Notes: generated by a model from the letters alone, not told the origin. 64,000 nucleotides of DNA from Kumtagia sp052180275 (GCF_052180275.1 NZ_CP197465.1:4712001-4776000), one strand, 5' to 3'. Numbered from the stretch's first letter, positions 8,662-18,095 are shown. Made by a program: numbers and translations.

Positions 8662-9782
8662 GATGCGATCTTCTCGCAGTAGGAGAACAGGCGGACCAGG
8701 GCTTCGCGCGACACCTCGCGCTCGCCCGCCGGGCGCGCCTCGTCCTCGCTCTCGGCAAGCAGCGCATTCGCCGCCTCGCGCAAGGCGCCCGCCCGGTCGA
8801 TCAGGTCCAGATCCTCGCTTTCGCAATCCGTCGCCAGTTCACTCTCATCCAGTTCGAGATGCGCGAATTCCGGCGCCGCATGCTCGACGGCGGCAGCGAG
8901 CGCCGTGCGACCGCCGAGCCTCAGCCGGCCGGACGGGGCGATGCGCAGCAAGGTCTGCCGCCGCGAGAGGCCGGCCGGGAGGTGCGCCGCCAGGGCCGCG
9001 ACCGCGTCGTCGCGCGACAGCAGCGGCAGGGAGATGGTCCGCCAGGCAAAACTGCCGGTTTCGAGCGAAACGATCTCTGGCGTGGCGGCCGGTGCAGCAA
9101 TGGACACCAGCAGCGCCTGGCCGGGTTTGTCGTGCTTGAAGCGGTCGGGTTCCGGCGTACCGCTGTAGTGGGTGCGTGCATTGACGGCGACCGGCCCGTG
9201 CCAGTCGCCGAGCGCCAGATAGTCGAGGCCGGCCCGCACCGCCCGGTCGGGCGCGATGACGTCGGAGGCTGCCGCCTCTTCCGAAAACGACTGGATCGCG
9301 CCGTGGGCGAGGCCGAGCCGGATGACGCCTTCCGGCGTCGCAGCCGCGTCCATCCATCCCGTCAGATCGCGGCCGGGCCGGCGCGTCGTGCAGGGCGCGG
9401 GCAGCAGCACGGCGTCCGGCGCGATCGTCAGCGGCTCGGGCTCGGTGGCGAAGACGATGTTGCCGGGAGCGCTGGCGCGCATGGCGTTCCAGTGCTGCAC
9501 CGCCTGCAGCGAGTCGTGATTACCCGGCAGCACCACCCACAGGAGCGGCGCATGATGACCCATCTCGGCCAGCGCCTGCCGGCGTATTTCCGGGGTCGGC
9601 GTTTCGGTGTCGAACGTATCGCCAGCCAGCAGGATGGCGGTTGCGCCATTCTCCCGCGCATGGCTGGCCAGCCGGCCGATGATCCCGTGCCGCGCCTCGC
9701 GCAAGCGGCCGCGAAGGTCCTCCGGCATATTGCCGAAACGCTTGCCGAGATGCAGGTCGCCGCTGTGAATGAAACGGAGCAT
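8658..9782 (-). CDS. YhaO/SbcD-like DNA repair exonuclease
   Basis: A calcineurin-like metallophosphoesterase of the Mre11/SbcD/YhaO family, 374 residues, predicted to cut DNA with two bound metal ions. The metal-binding motifs appear in order: SGDLHLG (Asp9, His11), AGDTFD (Asp55), PGNHD (Asn88, His89), then a His in LAHGAI and the GDWHGP motif. The C-terminal region is the usual capping and partner-binding part. It is the first gene of a two-gene unit with the YhaN-like ATPase, overlapping by four bases. The ribosome site before the ATG at 9782 is weak. Confidence 0.87.
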   Translation of the reverse strand: MLRFIHSGDLHLGKRFGNMPEDLRGRLREARHGIIGRLASHARENGATAILLAGDTFDTETPTPEIRRQALAEMGHHAPLLWVVLPGNHDSLQAVQHWNAMRASAPGNIVFATEPEPLTIAPDAVLLPAPCTTRRPGRDLTGWMDAAATPEGVIRLGLAHGAIQSFSEEAAASDVIAPDRAVRAGLDYLALGDWHGPVAVNARTHYSGTPEPDRFKHDKPGQALLVSIAAPAATPEIVSLETGSFAWRTISLPLLSRDDAVAALAAHLPAGLSRRQTLLRIAPSGRLRLGGRTALAAAVEHAAPEFAHLELDESELATDCESEDLDLIDRAGALREAANALLAESEDEARPAGEREVSREALVRLFSYCEKIAS

Positions 9783-10487
9783 GGTATGGGTCTCAAGGCT
9801 TGTTCGGGATGCGACCGCGTGCGGCCTATGGCTTGATCGGACCTCCGCAAGGCGGCGCGACCAGGAATTCGATCAAGCCGGCGCGCGAGGCCGATGCAGG
9901 ATAGGTTTCTTGCATGGGGCTGCCGCTGGCATCGACAAGACCGGCCGTCGCACCCGTCGTTTGGTCCGATACCGAATCGCACGAATCACAATCAGCAGAC
10001 GCGCCGTCGTCCAGCAATTGGGTCAAAATTCCTTTCTTCCAGACGGATTTTCCGTTGAATTCGCGGGTTTTGTCGACGTCTGACGGATGAAGACCGATCC
10101 GCCGCGTCCATCTGCCCTCCGTCCGCAACCTACAATGTGCGCAGGACCCGCGATGCGCAAGCGCCTCCGCACGCAGTGGCGCTTGCCGTGCGGGACGGCG
10201 AACGTCTCGCCGCCGAGCAGTTCCGGATCCATCAGGACAAGACCCGCAGACACGCGAATGTGCGGATGTCCGCCCTGCCCTCGCCGCTGTGGCACGCGAC
10301 TCGCCCGGCCTTCCGACGATCTCCCGATGGGCAGGCGCAGCGCCGAGAACCCAAATCCGGAGGGCGAGTTTCGCTCACGCCTGTAACCCCTTAATTCTCC
10401 CGATCCGCCCGCGCCATCTCGTTCCGGGACGGCCGTACGGCTCGGCAGATGCGGCAGACAAGACGTGCCTTGGCTTGATGGCTTGGC
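9783..10487. other. Intergenic stretch, possible small ORF only
   Basis: A 700-base gap between the nuclease gene and the pyridoxal dehydrogenase gene. The best open frame is 9826-10128 on the minus strand (100 codons), but it has no recognised domain, and overlapping open frames of similar quality exist on both strands, as is common in GC-rich DNA. I do not call a gene here. It probably contains the promoter for yhaO/yhaN and the end of the vitamin B6 transcript; no clear terminator hairpin is visible. Confidence 0.4.
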
Positions 10488-11234
10488 TTAATGGCGCACC
10501 ATGCCGGCATCGACGTTCAGGGTCTGGCCGGTGATCCAGCGTGCGTCATCCGACGCAAGGAACGACACGACGTCGGCGATGTGCTCTGGCTGACCCTTGC
10601 CGGGCATCGCCTGCAGCATCTCGACGAAACCGAAGGCCTGGTTATGCGGGCTGGCCTTGACCCCGTCGCTCTCGATCAGACCGGGCGTCAGCGCATTGGC
10701 GGTGATGTTGTATTTGCCGAGTTCAGTCGCCAGCGCGCGCGTGAAGCCGATGACGCCGCCCTTTGCGGCGACATAGGCGGCCATGTTGGGCGTGCCGGCG
10801 AAAAAGGTGTTGGAGGAGATCGAGATGACGCGGCCGCCCCTGTTCTTCGCCCGCATCAGGTCGGTGGCGGCGCGGGTGACGATGAAGGTGCCGGTGAGGT
10901 TGACGCCGATGATCTTCTGCCAGTGCGCCAGGTCGACGTCGTCCCAGGCGATGAAGGGCACTATGCTCGCATTGTTGACCAATATGTCGATGCCATCCGT
11001 CTTCGCCTCGATCTGGTCGAAGAGGTTCTTCACCGACGCCGCGTCCGATACATCCGCGGCGATGGCCAGCGCCTTGCCGCCGATCGCCTTGGCGGTGGCC
11101 ATTCCGCCCTCCGCATTGATATCACTCACGACCACCGTGGCGCCGTCGGCAGCGAGCCGTTCGGCGATCGCCCTGCCGATGCCTTGCGCCGCGCCCGTCA
11201 CCAGCGCCGTCCTGCCCGCCAGCCGATCCGTCAT
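10488..11234 (-). CDS. Pyridoxal 4-dehydrogenase
   Basis: A short-chain dehydrogenase of 248 residues predicted to oxidise pyridoxal (as its cyclic hemiacetal) with NAD+ to 4-pyridoxolactone in vitamin B6 degradation. It shows TGAAQGIG (nucleotide binding), NNAS, a catalytic Ser in ISISSN and YVAAK (Tyr and Lys of the active site). As I recall it, the whole protein closely follows the characterised Mesorhizobium loti enzyme, including the ends MTDRLAG and NVDAGMVRH. The adjacent genes encode the preceding and following steps of that pathway, which makes the substrate assignment strong. The ATG at 11234 follows a purine-rich GGGGAAAGAT site. Confidence 0.93.
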   Translation of the reverse strand: MTDRLAGRTALVTGAAQGIGRAIAERLAADGATVVVSDINAEGGMATAKAIGGKALAIAADVSDAASVKNLFDQIEAKTDGIDILVNNASIVPFIAWDDVDLAHWQKIIGVNLTGTFIVTRAATDLMRAKNRGGRVISISSNTFFAGTPNMAAYVAAKGGVIGFTRALATELGKYNITANALTPGLIESDGVKASPHNQAFGFVEMLQAMPGKGQPEHIADVVSFLASDDARWITGQTLNVDAGMVRH

Positions 11235-11269
11235 GATCTTTCCCCTAATCGTTGCAATGTTCTTGTGAA

Positions 11270-12442
11270 TCAGGCGTCGATGACGGCGAGCGCCGCCTCG
11301 ACGCCCGCGCCGATGTCCACCTTCCTGCCCAGCGCGGCGTAGGCGCCGCCAAGCGCCGGCAGCGCCGTCAGCGCGTAGATCGGATGCGCCGTGGTGCCCA
11401 TGTGGCCGACGCGCGTCAGCTTGCCCAGCGTCTCGCCCCGCCCGGACGAAAACACCACGCCGTAGCGCTCGCGCGCCAGCTTGCGCATCTGCGCTTCGTC
11501 GATGCCTTCCGGCGTGCGGACCGCCGTACAGGTCGGCGAGGCGATCGCCTCGCTCGCGGCCCACACCGACAGCCCCATCGCCTGCACGCCCGCCCGCATA
11601 GCCCTGGCGGTCAGCGCGTGGCGTGCCCACACATTCTCCGGTCCCTCGCCGAGATAGAGGTCGAGCGCCGCGTCGAGCCCGTTCACGTCGGCCACTGAAG
11701 GCGTGAACGGAAACGGCCGCTCGCGCGACCAGGCGTTTTCCCAGTCGACGATCGACAGCATCGAGGCGCGCGGCGCCGCGGCGTTGCCCTTCATCTTCGC
11801 CCAGGCACGATCGCTGACGCCGAGCATGGTGAGCGCCGGCGGCGCGCCGAGGCATTTGCCCGGTCCCGTCACATAGATGTCGGCATGACATTCTTCCGGA
11901 TGCGTATCCATGCCGGCGAAGGACGAGACGGCATCGACGATCATGTAGGCGCCATGCCTGGCGCTCAGCGCGCCGATCGCATCGATGGGATTGATCGTGG
12001 CGGACGGCGTGTCGTGATGGCAGACGGAGATGATCGTGATTTCCGGATGTTTCTTCAGCATGTCCTCGACGGATTGCGGATCGATCGCCTCGTTGTAGGG
12101 CACCTCGATCTCCAGCAGGTTCGGCGAATAACGCTTCGCCCAATAGCCGAACCCCTTGCCGTAAACGCCCGAGGCGAGATTGAGCACCGTATCCTGCGGG
12201 GTGATCAGCGAGGCAGCCGCCGCCTCCAGCCCGAGCACCGGCTCGCCATGCATGATGACGGGCTTGTTCGACAGCCGCAGCGCCTTCTGCGCCTTGTCGA
12301 CGACGCGCTCGTAAAAACCCTGGAAGGCCGGGTCGTAATCGTAGAGCACCGTGCGCGACAGCGCGTTCAGCACTTCCGGATAGGAATCGACCGGCCCAGC
12401 GGCCAGCGTGACGACCGGTTTGCGGTCTGGAGAATAACGCAT
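11270..12442 (-). CDS. ppaT: Pyridoxamine-pyruvate aminotransferase
   Basis: Transfers the amino group of pyridoxamine to pyruvate, giving pyridoxal and L-alanine; unusually for a fold-type I aminotransferase it uses the vitamer as substrate, not as bound cofactor. The 390-residue protein matches what I recall of the Mesorhizobium loti enzyme almost segment by segment: AGPV near the start, RTVLYDYDPAFQ, HGEPVLGLEAAAASLI, VCHHDTPS, VDAVSSFAGM, TGPGKCLGAPPALT with the active-site Lys, and SIVDWENAW. An in-frame TTG at 12457 extends the frame, but the ATG at 12442 matches the known protein and has GCGAGG upstream. The next gene upstream, the lactonase, ends 11 bases before. Confidence 0.93.
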   Translation of the reverse strand: MRYSPDRKPVVTLAAGPVDSYPEVLNALSRTVLYDYDPAFQGFYERVVDKAQKALRLSNKPVIMHGEPVLGLEAAAASLITPQDTVLNLASGVYGKGFGYWAKRYSPNLLEIEVPYNEAIDPQSVEDMLKKHPEITIISVCHHDTPSATINPIDAIGALSARHGAYMIVDAVSSFAGMDTHPEECHADIYVTGPGKCLGAPPALTMLGVSDRAWAKMKGNAAAPRASMLSIVDWENAWSRERPFPFTPSVADVNGLDAALDLYLGEGPENVWARHALTARAMRAGVQAMGLSVWAASEAIASPTCTAVRTPEGIDEAQMRKLARERYGVVFSSGRGETLGKLTRVGHMGTTAHPIYALTALPALGGAYAALGRKVDIGAGVEAALAVIDA

Positions 12443-12453
12443 CGAAGCCTCGC

Positions 12454-13260
12454 TCAACCGTAGAACCGGGTGCCGGTCTGGTATGTCTTGAAGTTTTCCA
12501 TGTCGTGCGAATACATCAGTTCCGCCTCATGGTCCTCCGCCAGTTTCCTGACCTTGCGCATGGACGAGACGCCGGCGACCGGGTCTATGTGGAAGGAAGC
12601 CTGGCAAAGCGTCTCCAGGCTTTTCTGCGTATAGGCGGCGTCGATGGTGAAGAGGATCGGCTTGCGGCTGCCGAACTCGACCATCAGGCTGTAGTGGCCG
12701 ATGGAATGGCCGGGCGTGAGGATGAGTTTCACCCCCTTGGCAAGCTCGACGTCGCCGTCGACGCCTTCGAACGTCGAATTCGCCTTTGTCGTGCCTTCCA
12801 GCAGTTGCGCGGTCGCGCCGCGCGCCTCGGCCGCCTCCAGGGAAAAGCTCAGGTCGGAATAGCCGAGATGCTCGAACGGCGCAGGGGCGCAGGCCTGCGG
12901 CACTTCAAGGCGGTGGCAGATCTTCTTGGCGTGCGGGAAATATTTGTTGCCGCCGCAATGGTCGAAATGGAAATGCGAGTTGAAGACGACGTCGATGTCC
13001 TTCGGCTCCAGGCCGAGAAGCGCCAGCGCGCCGGGCACGGTCTGGTCCTTGCTTTGGATCGGCTTCTCGAAGGGGAGCACCTTCATGACATGGTCGTAGT
13101 CATAGCCGCTGTCGATCAGGAAGCGTCCGTCCTTGTGCTCGACCAGGATCGAATAGACGGGAAACCGCACCTCGCCGCCAGGACCGCGGTTCCAATAGAC
13201 GTGGTAGCCATCGAGCACGAGCGAGCCGCCGTCGAGCAGGTAGACTTTCGTATCCGACAT
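12454..13260 (-). CDS. 4-pyridoxolactonase
   Basis: A metallo-beta-lactamase-fold hydrolase (268 residues) that opens 4-pyridoxolactone to 4-pyridoxic acid, downstream of pyridoxal dehydrogenase in vitamin B6 degradation. The zinc motif HFHFDHCGG (HxHxDH) is present, with further metal ligands in PGHSIGHYS, an Asp in FTIDAAY and a His in MYSHDM. The N-terminus MSDTKVYLLDGGSLVLDG and the C-terminal region agree with the characterised Mesorhizobium loti enzyme as I recall it. It sits between the transporter genes and the aminotransferase in one minus-strand unit. Confidence 0.93.
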   Translation of the reverse strand: MSDTKVYLLDGGSLVLDGYHVYWNRGPGGEVRFPVYSILVEHKDGRFLIDSGYDYDHVMKVLPFEKPIQSKDQTVPGALALLGLEPKDIDVVFNSHFHFDHCGGNKYFPHAKKICHRLEVPQACAPAPFEHLGYSDLSFSLEAAEARGATAQLLEGTTKANSTFEGVDGDVELAKGVKLILTPGHSIGHYSLMVEFGSRKPILFTIDAAYTQKSLETLCQASFHIDPVAGVSSMRKVRKLAEDHEAELMYSHDMENFKTYQTGTRFYG

Positions 13261-13316
13261 TCATTTCTCCCATTCACTGCCGGCACATTTCTTGTGCTTA
13301 GGCCGGTCTTGAAAAA

Positions 13317-14252
13317 TCATCTTGCACCGCGCTCATAGGGAACGCCAAGGGCCGCCGGCAGGCTGGACTTGCGTCCGAAGGCGAGCAGCATCGCCATCAC
13401 CGCCAGGAACGGGATCATCTGGATCACGTCGGTCGGGATGTTGATGCCGGCCACCTGCAGCGCTGTCGTCAGCGACAGGCAGAGGCCGAAAACCAGCGCG
13501 CCCAGCAGGACCCAACTCGGCCGGCCGCGCGCCAGCATGGCGAGCACGACGCCGAGGAAGCCCGCGCCATTGGTGATGAACGGCACGAAGATGCCGGCGC
13601 CGATATTGGCGAGATAGGCGCCGCCGAGACCCGCCATCGCGCCGGTTGTCATAACCGCGATCATGCGCGTCCGCACGACGTCGACGCCGGCAACGTCCAG
13701 CGCCGCAGGCTTGTCGCCCGCCGCTTGCAGGTTGAGGCCAAGCTGCGTTCGCCGGTAGATGTAGCGCATGACAAAAACCAGCAGCACCGCGACATAGACC
13801 AGCAAATGGTGGCGGAACAGCGCCGGCCCGAGCACCGGAACATCGTCGAGCAGCGGAATCGTCGTCGCCTCGGCCGCCGGCAGGCGCGGATAGCTGCGCG
13901 AGAACTGGAAGTGATGGAGCAGCGCGGTCAGGCCCTCGAAGCCCAGCGTCAGCCCGATGCCGATGACGATCTGGTTGAGGCCGAGCCTGACGCAGAGCAG
14001 CCCCATGATCAGCGCCACCGCCATGCCCCCGGCGGCACCGCCGAGGAAGCCGAGCCACAGCGATTCCGAATAGTAGGCGACGACGAAGCCGATATAGGCG
14101 CCGAAGATCATCATGCCTTCGATGCCGATGTTGAGCACGCCGGCCTTTTCCGACATCTGCTCGCCAAGACCCGCCAGCAGCAGCGGCACGGAGGCGGTCA
14201 CCGCGCCGAAGAGCAGCGCCCCGAGAAAGACTTCGCCAAAGAGGCCGCTCAT
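13317..14252 (-). CDS. ABC importer permease, BMP/nucleoside type (second)
   Basis: A 311-residue inner-membrane permease of the BPD_transp_2 family (LivHM/RbsC/YufQ-like), with about eight to ten hydrophobic segments and the conserved EGMMIFGAY motif near residue 45 and AAGDKPAALDVAGV near 170. It pairs with the permease encoded immediately upstream. In this family the two permeases, a double ATPase and a BMP lipoprotein-like binding protein import nucleosides. Here the operon continues directly into three vitamin B6 degradation genes, so a B6 vitamer is the likeliest cargo, which is an inference from context. Confidence 0.88.
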   Translation of the reverse strand: MSGLFGEVFLGALLFGAVTASVPLLLAGLGEQMSEKAGVLNIGIEGMMIFGAYIGFVVAYYSESLWLGFLGGAAGGMAVALIMGLLCVRLGLNQIVIGIGLTLGFEGLTALLHHFQFSRSYPRLPAAEATTIPLLDDVPVLGPALFRHHLLVYVAVLLVFVMRYIYRRTQLGLNLQAAGDKPAALDVAGVDVVRTRMIAVMTTGAMAGLGGAYLANIGAGIFVPFITNGAGFLGVVLAMLARGRPSWVLLGALVFGLCLSLTTALQVAGINIPTDVIQMIPFLAVMAMLLAFGRKSSLPAALGVPYERGAR

Positions 14253-14256
14253 AAGA

Positions 14257-15348
14257 TCATATCCTGCGCGCCTGCTGGAAGCGATGGTCGAGATATTCGG
14301 CGATCGCCAATACGATCAGCACCGTCGCCACCAGCACCAGCGTGAAATGGTTGGGCACGCCCAGCCGCCGAGCCGCACTTTCGCCGCCGATCGACAGGAT
14401 CGACAGCAACATGACGTAGACGATCGTCGCGAACCCGTTGAACCGCGCGAGGAACACCATGGGAATGACGGTGAGCCCGTAGGCGGGATTCCAGTCGGCC
14501 CGCACATTGCCCTGCACGCCGACGATGTCGACCGCCCCGGCAAGCCCCGCCAGGCCGGCGGACAGCGCGAACACGGCGATCGTGAGTTTCGGCACCGGCA
14601 GCCCGGCATGGATCGCGGCACGCGGATTGGCGCCGACGACCCTGAGCTTGAGGCCGAAGCTGGTGCGGGTCATCAGGATATGGACGGCGACGATGGCGAC
14701 CAACCCGAGCAAGAGCCCGCTGCTGATCGTCGTGTCGAACAGGCGAGGCAGACGGTCCTCGACCGGCAGCGTGCGGGTCTGCGGCACGGTGGTGCCGGGA
14801 TCGAGGAAGACCAGCTTGACCAGCACGTTAGCGAGCGAGGTGCCGAGGAACGTCATCATCAAGGTGGTGATGATCTCGTTGACGCCCTGGTATGCCTTCA
14901 ATAGAGCCGGCGCGAGCGACCATGCCATGGCGACCAGCATCGCCAGCGCGAAGACGGCGATTGTCGCCAGCCAGACCGGCATCAGCGTGACCAGCCACGG
15001 CGCGCTGGCCGCCGCCGAAACCGCGCCCAGCAGGAACTGGCCATCGACGCCGAGATTCCAGATGCCGGCCCTGAAGGCCACGATCAAACCCGCAGCGATG
15101 AACAGCAGCGGCGCCATCCGCGTCAGCGTCTGCTGGACACCGGAAGGTGACAGCAGGCCACGCTCGACCACGAATCCGTAATAGGCGAGCGGATTGACGC
15201 CGAGCGCGAGCAGCAGCAGCCCCGCCAGCACCAGCGCGATCAGCACCGGGCCGACAGCAAGCGCCAGCCGACGCAGGGTCGCGCCGCGCGGCACTCTCGG
15301 CGACGACGTCGGCAACGCTCCAGTTTCGGAAGCCGTGTCCACGCTCAT
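14257..15348 (-). CDS. ABC importer permease, BMP/nucleoside type (first)
   Basis: A 363-residue permease of the same BPD_transp_2 family, longer at the N-terminus, with a cytoplasmic lead of about 25 residues and then about nine hydrophobic helices. The motifs GVDGQFLLGA (about 100), GVNEIITTLMM (about 155) and VGANPRAAIHAG (about 240) are typical of YufP-like nucleoside transporter subunits. Its ATG overlaps the ATPase stop as ATGA and the second permease begins four bases after its stop, so the transporter genes are translationally linked. Confidence 0.88.
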   Translation of the reverse strand: MSVDTASETGALPTSSPRVPRGATLRRLALAVGPVLIALVLAGLLLLALGVNPLAYYGFVVERGLLSPSGVQQTLTRMAPLLFIAAGLIVAFRAGIWNLGVDGQFLLGAVSAAASAPWLVTLMPVWLATIAVFALAMLVAMAWSLAPALLKAYQGVNEIITTLMMTFLGTSLANVLVKLVFLDPGTTVPQTRTLPVEDRLPRLFDTTISSGLLLGLVAIVAVHILMTRTSFGLKLRVVGANPRAAIHAGLPVPKLTIAVFALSAGLAGLAGAVDIVGVQGNVRADWNPAYGLTVIPMVFLARFNGFATIVYVMLLSILSIGGESAARRLGVPNHFTLVLVATVLIVLAIAEYLDHRFQQARRI

Positions 15349-16910
15349 GCCGCCAGCCCGACCATCAGCCGCCCGACCTGGGCGCGCGCCGACGGCCCGT
15401 TTTCGACCGTTCCGGCCAGTGCGCCGCCCGACATCACGACGATGCGGTCGCAGAGTTGCAGCAATTCCTCGAGGTCGGTCGATATCAGCAGCACGCCCTT
15501 GCCGCCCGCCGCGTTCTCGCCGATGCGGGCCCGCGTCGCCATGGTGTTGGCGAGGTCGAGCCCATAGGTCGGCTTGTTGAAGATGACGACTTTGGCGCCG
15601 TCGGCCAGTTCGCGTGCCAGCAGCACCTTCTGGATGTTGCCGCCCGACAGGCGGCCGATCGGGGTGCGCTCGCTCGGCGTACGCACATCGTAGCTCTTGA
15701 TCAGCCGCTGCGCGTTCCGCTCGATCTCGCCGGCCTGCTCCAGGCCGTTCTTCCAGAAAGGCGTCTCGCCGATCTGTTTGAGCAGAAAATTGAGCGACAC
15801 CGGAAAGGTCGCGACGGTGCCCTCCCCCAGCCGGTCGTCGGTAAGGTAGCGCAGCCCCGCGGCCCGCCTTTCACCGATGCTCAGTTGGCCGATCGGTCGC
15901 CCGTCGAGATGCACCGTACCGCTCTCAACCGGGATCTGGCCGGCGAGAGCTTCCGCCAGTTGCTTCTGGCCATTGCCGTCTATGCCGGCCACGCCAAGAA
16001 TTTCGCCGGCGCGAAGCTCGAATGAAACATCATGCAGTTCGGGCGAGGTCGAACCGGGAAGCACGCGCAGGTTCTGCACCGCAAGAAGGCGCAGGCCCTT
16101 CGCCGGCGCTTCGCGGACTGCAATCCGTGACTCCTCCGGGTCGCCGGCGCGCCGCCCGAACATCAGTTCCACGACTTCCGCGATGAGCCCGTCCCCATCC
16201 AGTTCGCGGAACCGCTCCGGCTTTATCTCGCCAACCTTGCGGCCGAGCTTGAGCACCGAAATCCTGTCGCCGAAGGCGGCCGCCTCGCGCAACTTGTGAG
16301 TGATGAACACCACCGCCAGTCCGCGCTCGACCAGCCGCCGCATCAGCGCGCCAAGCTCGTCGATGCCCGACGGCGTCAGCATCGAAGTCGATTCGTCGAG
16401 GATCAGCACGCGGCTCTTGCGCAGCAAAGCGCGCAGGATCTCGACCTGCTGCTGTTCACCCAGCGACAGTTCGGCGGCGACGGCGTCCAGATCGATGCGC
16501 ATGCCCAGCGACCGCGCCAGTCCGTCGACCTCTGCCCGTAGCGCCTGCTTGCGCGGCGGTTTCCACCAGCTTTCGCCGAGCAGCAGATTTTCCGCCACCG
16601 TCAGCGTGGGCACCAGCATTGCGTGCTGAAACACCGTGCCGATGCCGAGCGACAGCGCATGGCGCGGCGAGCGGATCGGCTGCGGCCTGCCGTCGACCAG
16701 GATGCGGCCCTCGTCCGGCTGCTGCAGGCCCGAAAGCATGCCGATCAGCGTCGACTTGCCGGCGCCGTTCTCGCCGAGAAGGACGTGAACCTCGCCGGGC
16801 CGTATCGCCAGGCTGACGGCATCGTTGGCGATCACGCCCGGAAAACGTTTCGTGACGTTTTCCAGCGCTATGACCGGCCCGGCCAGATTATCTTGCTCTA
16901 CCGTCGGCAA
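15345..16910 (-). CDS. ABC importer double ATPase, BMP/nucleoside type
   Basis: A 521-residue ATPase with two fused nucleotide-binding domains, energising the adjacent permeases. Domain 1 is complete: Walker A GENGAGKST (about 46-54), signature LSLGEQQQ, Walker B LILDESTSML. Domain 2 is degenerate, as usual in this family: GIDGNGQKQ in place of Walker A, an intact LSGGNIQK signature, and FNKPTYGLD where Walker B would be. The only start that keeps the first domain whole is the TTG at 16910, with an AGGTG site upstream; no in-frame ATG occurs before Walker A. Confidence 0.88.
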   Translation of the reverse strand: MPTVEQDNLAGPVIALENVTKRFPGVIANDAVSLAIRPGEVHVLLGENGAGKSTLIGMLSGLQQPDEGRILVDGRPQPIRSPRHALSLGIGTVFQHAMLVPTLTVAENLLLGESWWKPPRKQALRAEVDGLARSLGMRIDLDAVAAELSLGEQQQVEILRALLRKSRVLILDESTSMLTPSGIDELGALMRRLVERGLAVVFITHKLREAAAFGDRISVLKLGRKVGEIKPERFRELDGDGLIAEVVELMFGRRAGDPEESRIAVREAPAKGLRLLAVQNLRVLPGSTSPELHDVSFELRAGEILGVAGIDGNGQKQLAEALAGQIPVESGTVHLDGRPIGQLSIGERRAAGLRYLTDDRLGEGTVATFPVSLNFLLKQIGETPFWKNGLEQAGEIERNAQRLIKSYDVRTPSERTPIGRLSGGNIQKVLLARELADGAKVVIFNKPTYGLDLANTMATRARIGENAAGGKGVLLISTDLEELLQLCDRIVVMSGGALAGTVENGPSARAQVGRLMVGLAA

Positions 16911-16967
16911 TCAGCACCTAACACACTGGATAGCGGGAAGGCACCGAGAGGGCGCCCTCCCGATCGA

Positions 16968-17996
16968 TCACTCCTTGACGTCGGACATCAGCGCGCGGAC
17001 GGCGGTCGCCTCGAACACCGGCTTGACCACGATCTTGCCCGACACGATCTCGTCGCGGATGCCCTGGACGGACGCCCAGACATCGTCGGGGATCTGCGCG
17101 GTCTTGAGCAGCTTCACCGAATCGTCCTTGAGGCCGATGGCATAGCTCTTGGTGCCGAACGTGTCGGACTTCAGGTCGGCGATCATCGCCGCATAGACCG
17201 GCTCGATGTTCCAGACGACCGACGACAGCAGGAAGCCCTTGTCGATCGGGGTCTTGTCGCCGATGACGTCGATGAACAGCACCTTGCCGCCGTCGCCCGC
17301 CTTGGTGGTCTCGACCGCCTGCAACATGCCGAAGGAAGAGCCGTTGCCCTGGCCGAAGATGATGTCGGCGCCGGCCGCAATCACGCTTTCGGTGACGCGC
17401 TTGCCGCCGGCCGCATCGCTGTAGGCGGCGGGTCCGATCACGGCATAGATCAGCTTGACGTCCTTGTTCTCGGCCTTCACGCCCTCTGCAAAGGCGGCGG
17501 ACTGCGAGTTCCATGACGGAGGCTCGCCGGAAACGACGATGCCGACGGCCTTGGACCGGGACATCTTCGCCGCAAGCCGGCCGGCGAGATAGGCGCCTTC
17601 ATGGCCGGACAGCGTATAGTCGGCGACGAGCCCTTTCTTGAGGCCGGTCGGCGTGTCGACGATGGCGACCGGCACCTTGGTCTCTTCGGCGATTTCGGGC
17701 GCGGCGGTGTTGTAGCCGCTGGCATGCGCGATCATCAGGCCGACGCCGTCCTCGGCAAGCTCGCGCAGCGTCGGCCGCACGTCGCCATAACCCAGGCCCT
17801 GCGCGACCTTGACCTCGACACCGGCGGCGGCGCCCGCAGCCTTCGCCGCGTCGATGCCCTGCTGGTTCCAGCCGTAGTCGGTTCCTTCCTCGGGCGTGAG
17901 GATCGCAATCGACTTCACCTCGGCCGCATAGGCGCCGACCAGCATTGTACTGGTAAGCAGCAGCGCACTCGCTGCCGCAATCATGTATTTCTTCAT
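16968..17996 (-). CDS. BMP-family ABC transporter substrate-binding protein
   Basis: A 342-residue periplasmic binding protein of the Bmp/PnrA-like family, first gene of the vitamin B6 transport and degradation unit. A Sec signal peptide is clear (KK, hydrophobic core, cleavage near AYA-AE at about 25), and there is no lipobox Cys, so it is a free periplasmic protein. Family segments include GTDYGWNQQG, DVRPTLRELAEDGVG, GHEGAYLAG and FGQGNGSSFGM. The start at 17996 has GGAGGC before it; the ORF extension to 18008 lacks one. Known members bind purine nucleosides; here the neighbours point to pyridoxine, pyridoxal or pyridoxamine, which is an inference. Confidence 0.9.
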   Translation of the reverse strand: MKKYMIAAASALLLTSTMLVGAYAAEVKSIAILTPEEGTDYGWNQQGIDAAKAAGAAAGVEVKVAQGLGYGDVRPTLRELAEDGVGLMIAHASGYNTAAPEIAEETKVPVAIVDTPTGLKKGLVADYTLSGHEGAYLAGRLAAKMSRSKAVGIVVSGEPPSWNSQSAAFAEGVKAENKDVKLIYAVIGPAAYSDAAGGKRVTESVIAAGADIIFGQGNGSSFGMLQAVETTKAGDGGKVLFIDVIGDKTPIDKGFLLSSVVWNIEPVYAAMIADLKSDTFGTKSYAIGLKDDSVKLLKTAQIPDDVWASVQGIRDEIVSGKIVVKPVFEATAVRALMSDVKE

Positions 17997-18095
17997 TGAA
18001 GCCTCCATTTTGACTGTTTCTCTTGAGAGCAGTTCTGTGTTATTCCCCGTTCAGGCTAGTCTCTGCTTGCTGTTGAACCCCTTTTGAGTACCGGA

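Noticed and set aside
6457..8682. 741-codon plus-strand frame opposite the YhaN-like gene
   Set aside because: It is the antisense of an unmistakable ATPase gene and shows no protein family features.
10488..12143. 551-codon minus-strand frame covering part of the aminotransferase gene
   Set aside because: Only the last 248 codons encode a real protein (pyridoxal dehydrogenase); the upstream part is an out-of-frame shadow of the aminotransferase gene.
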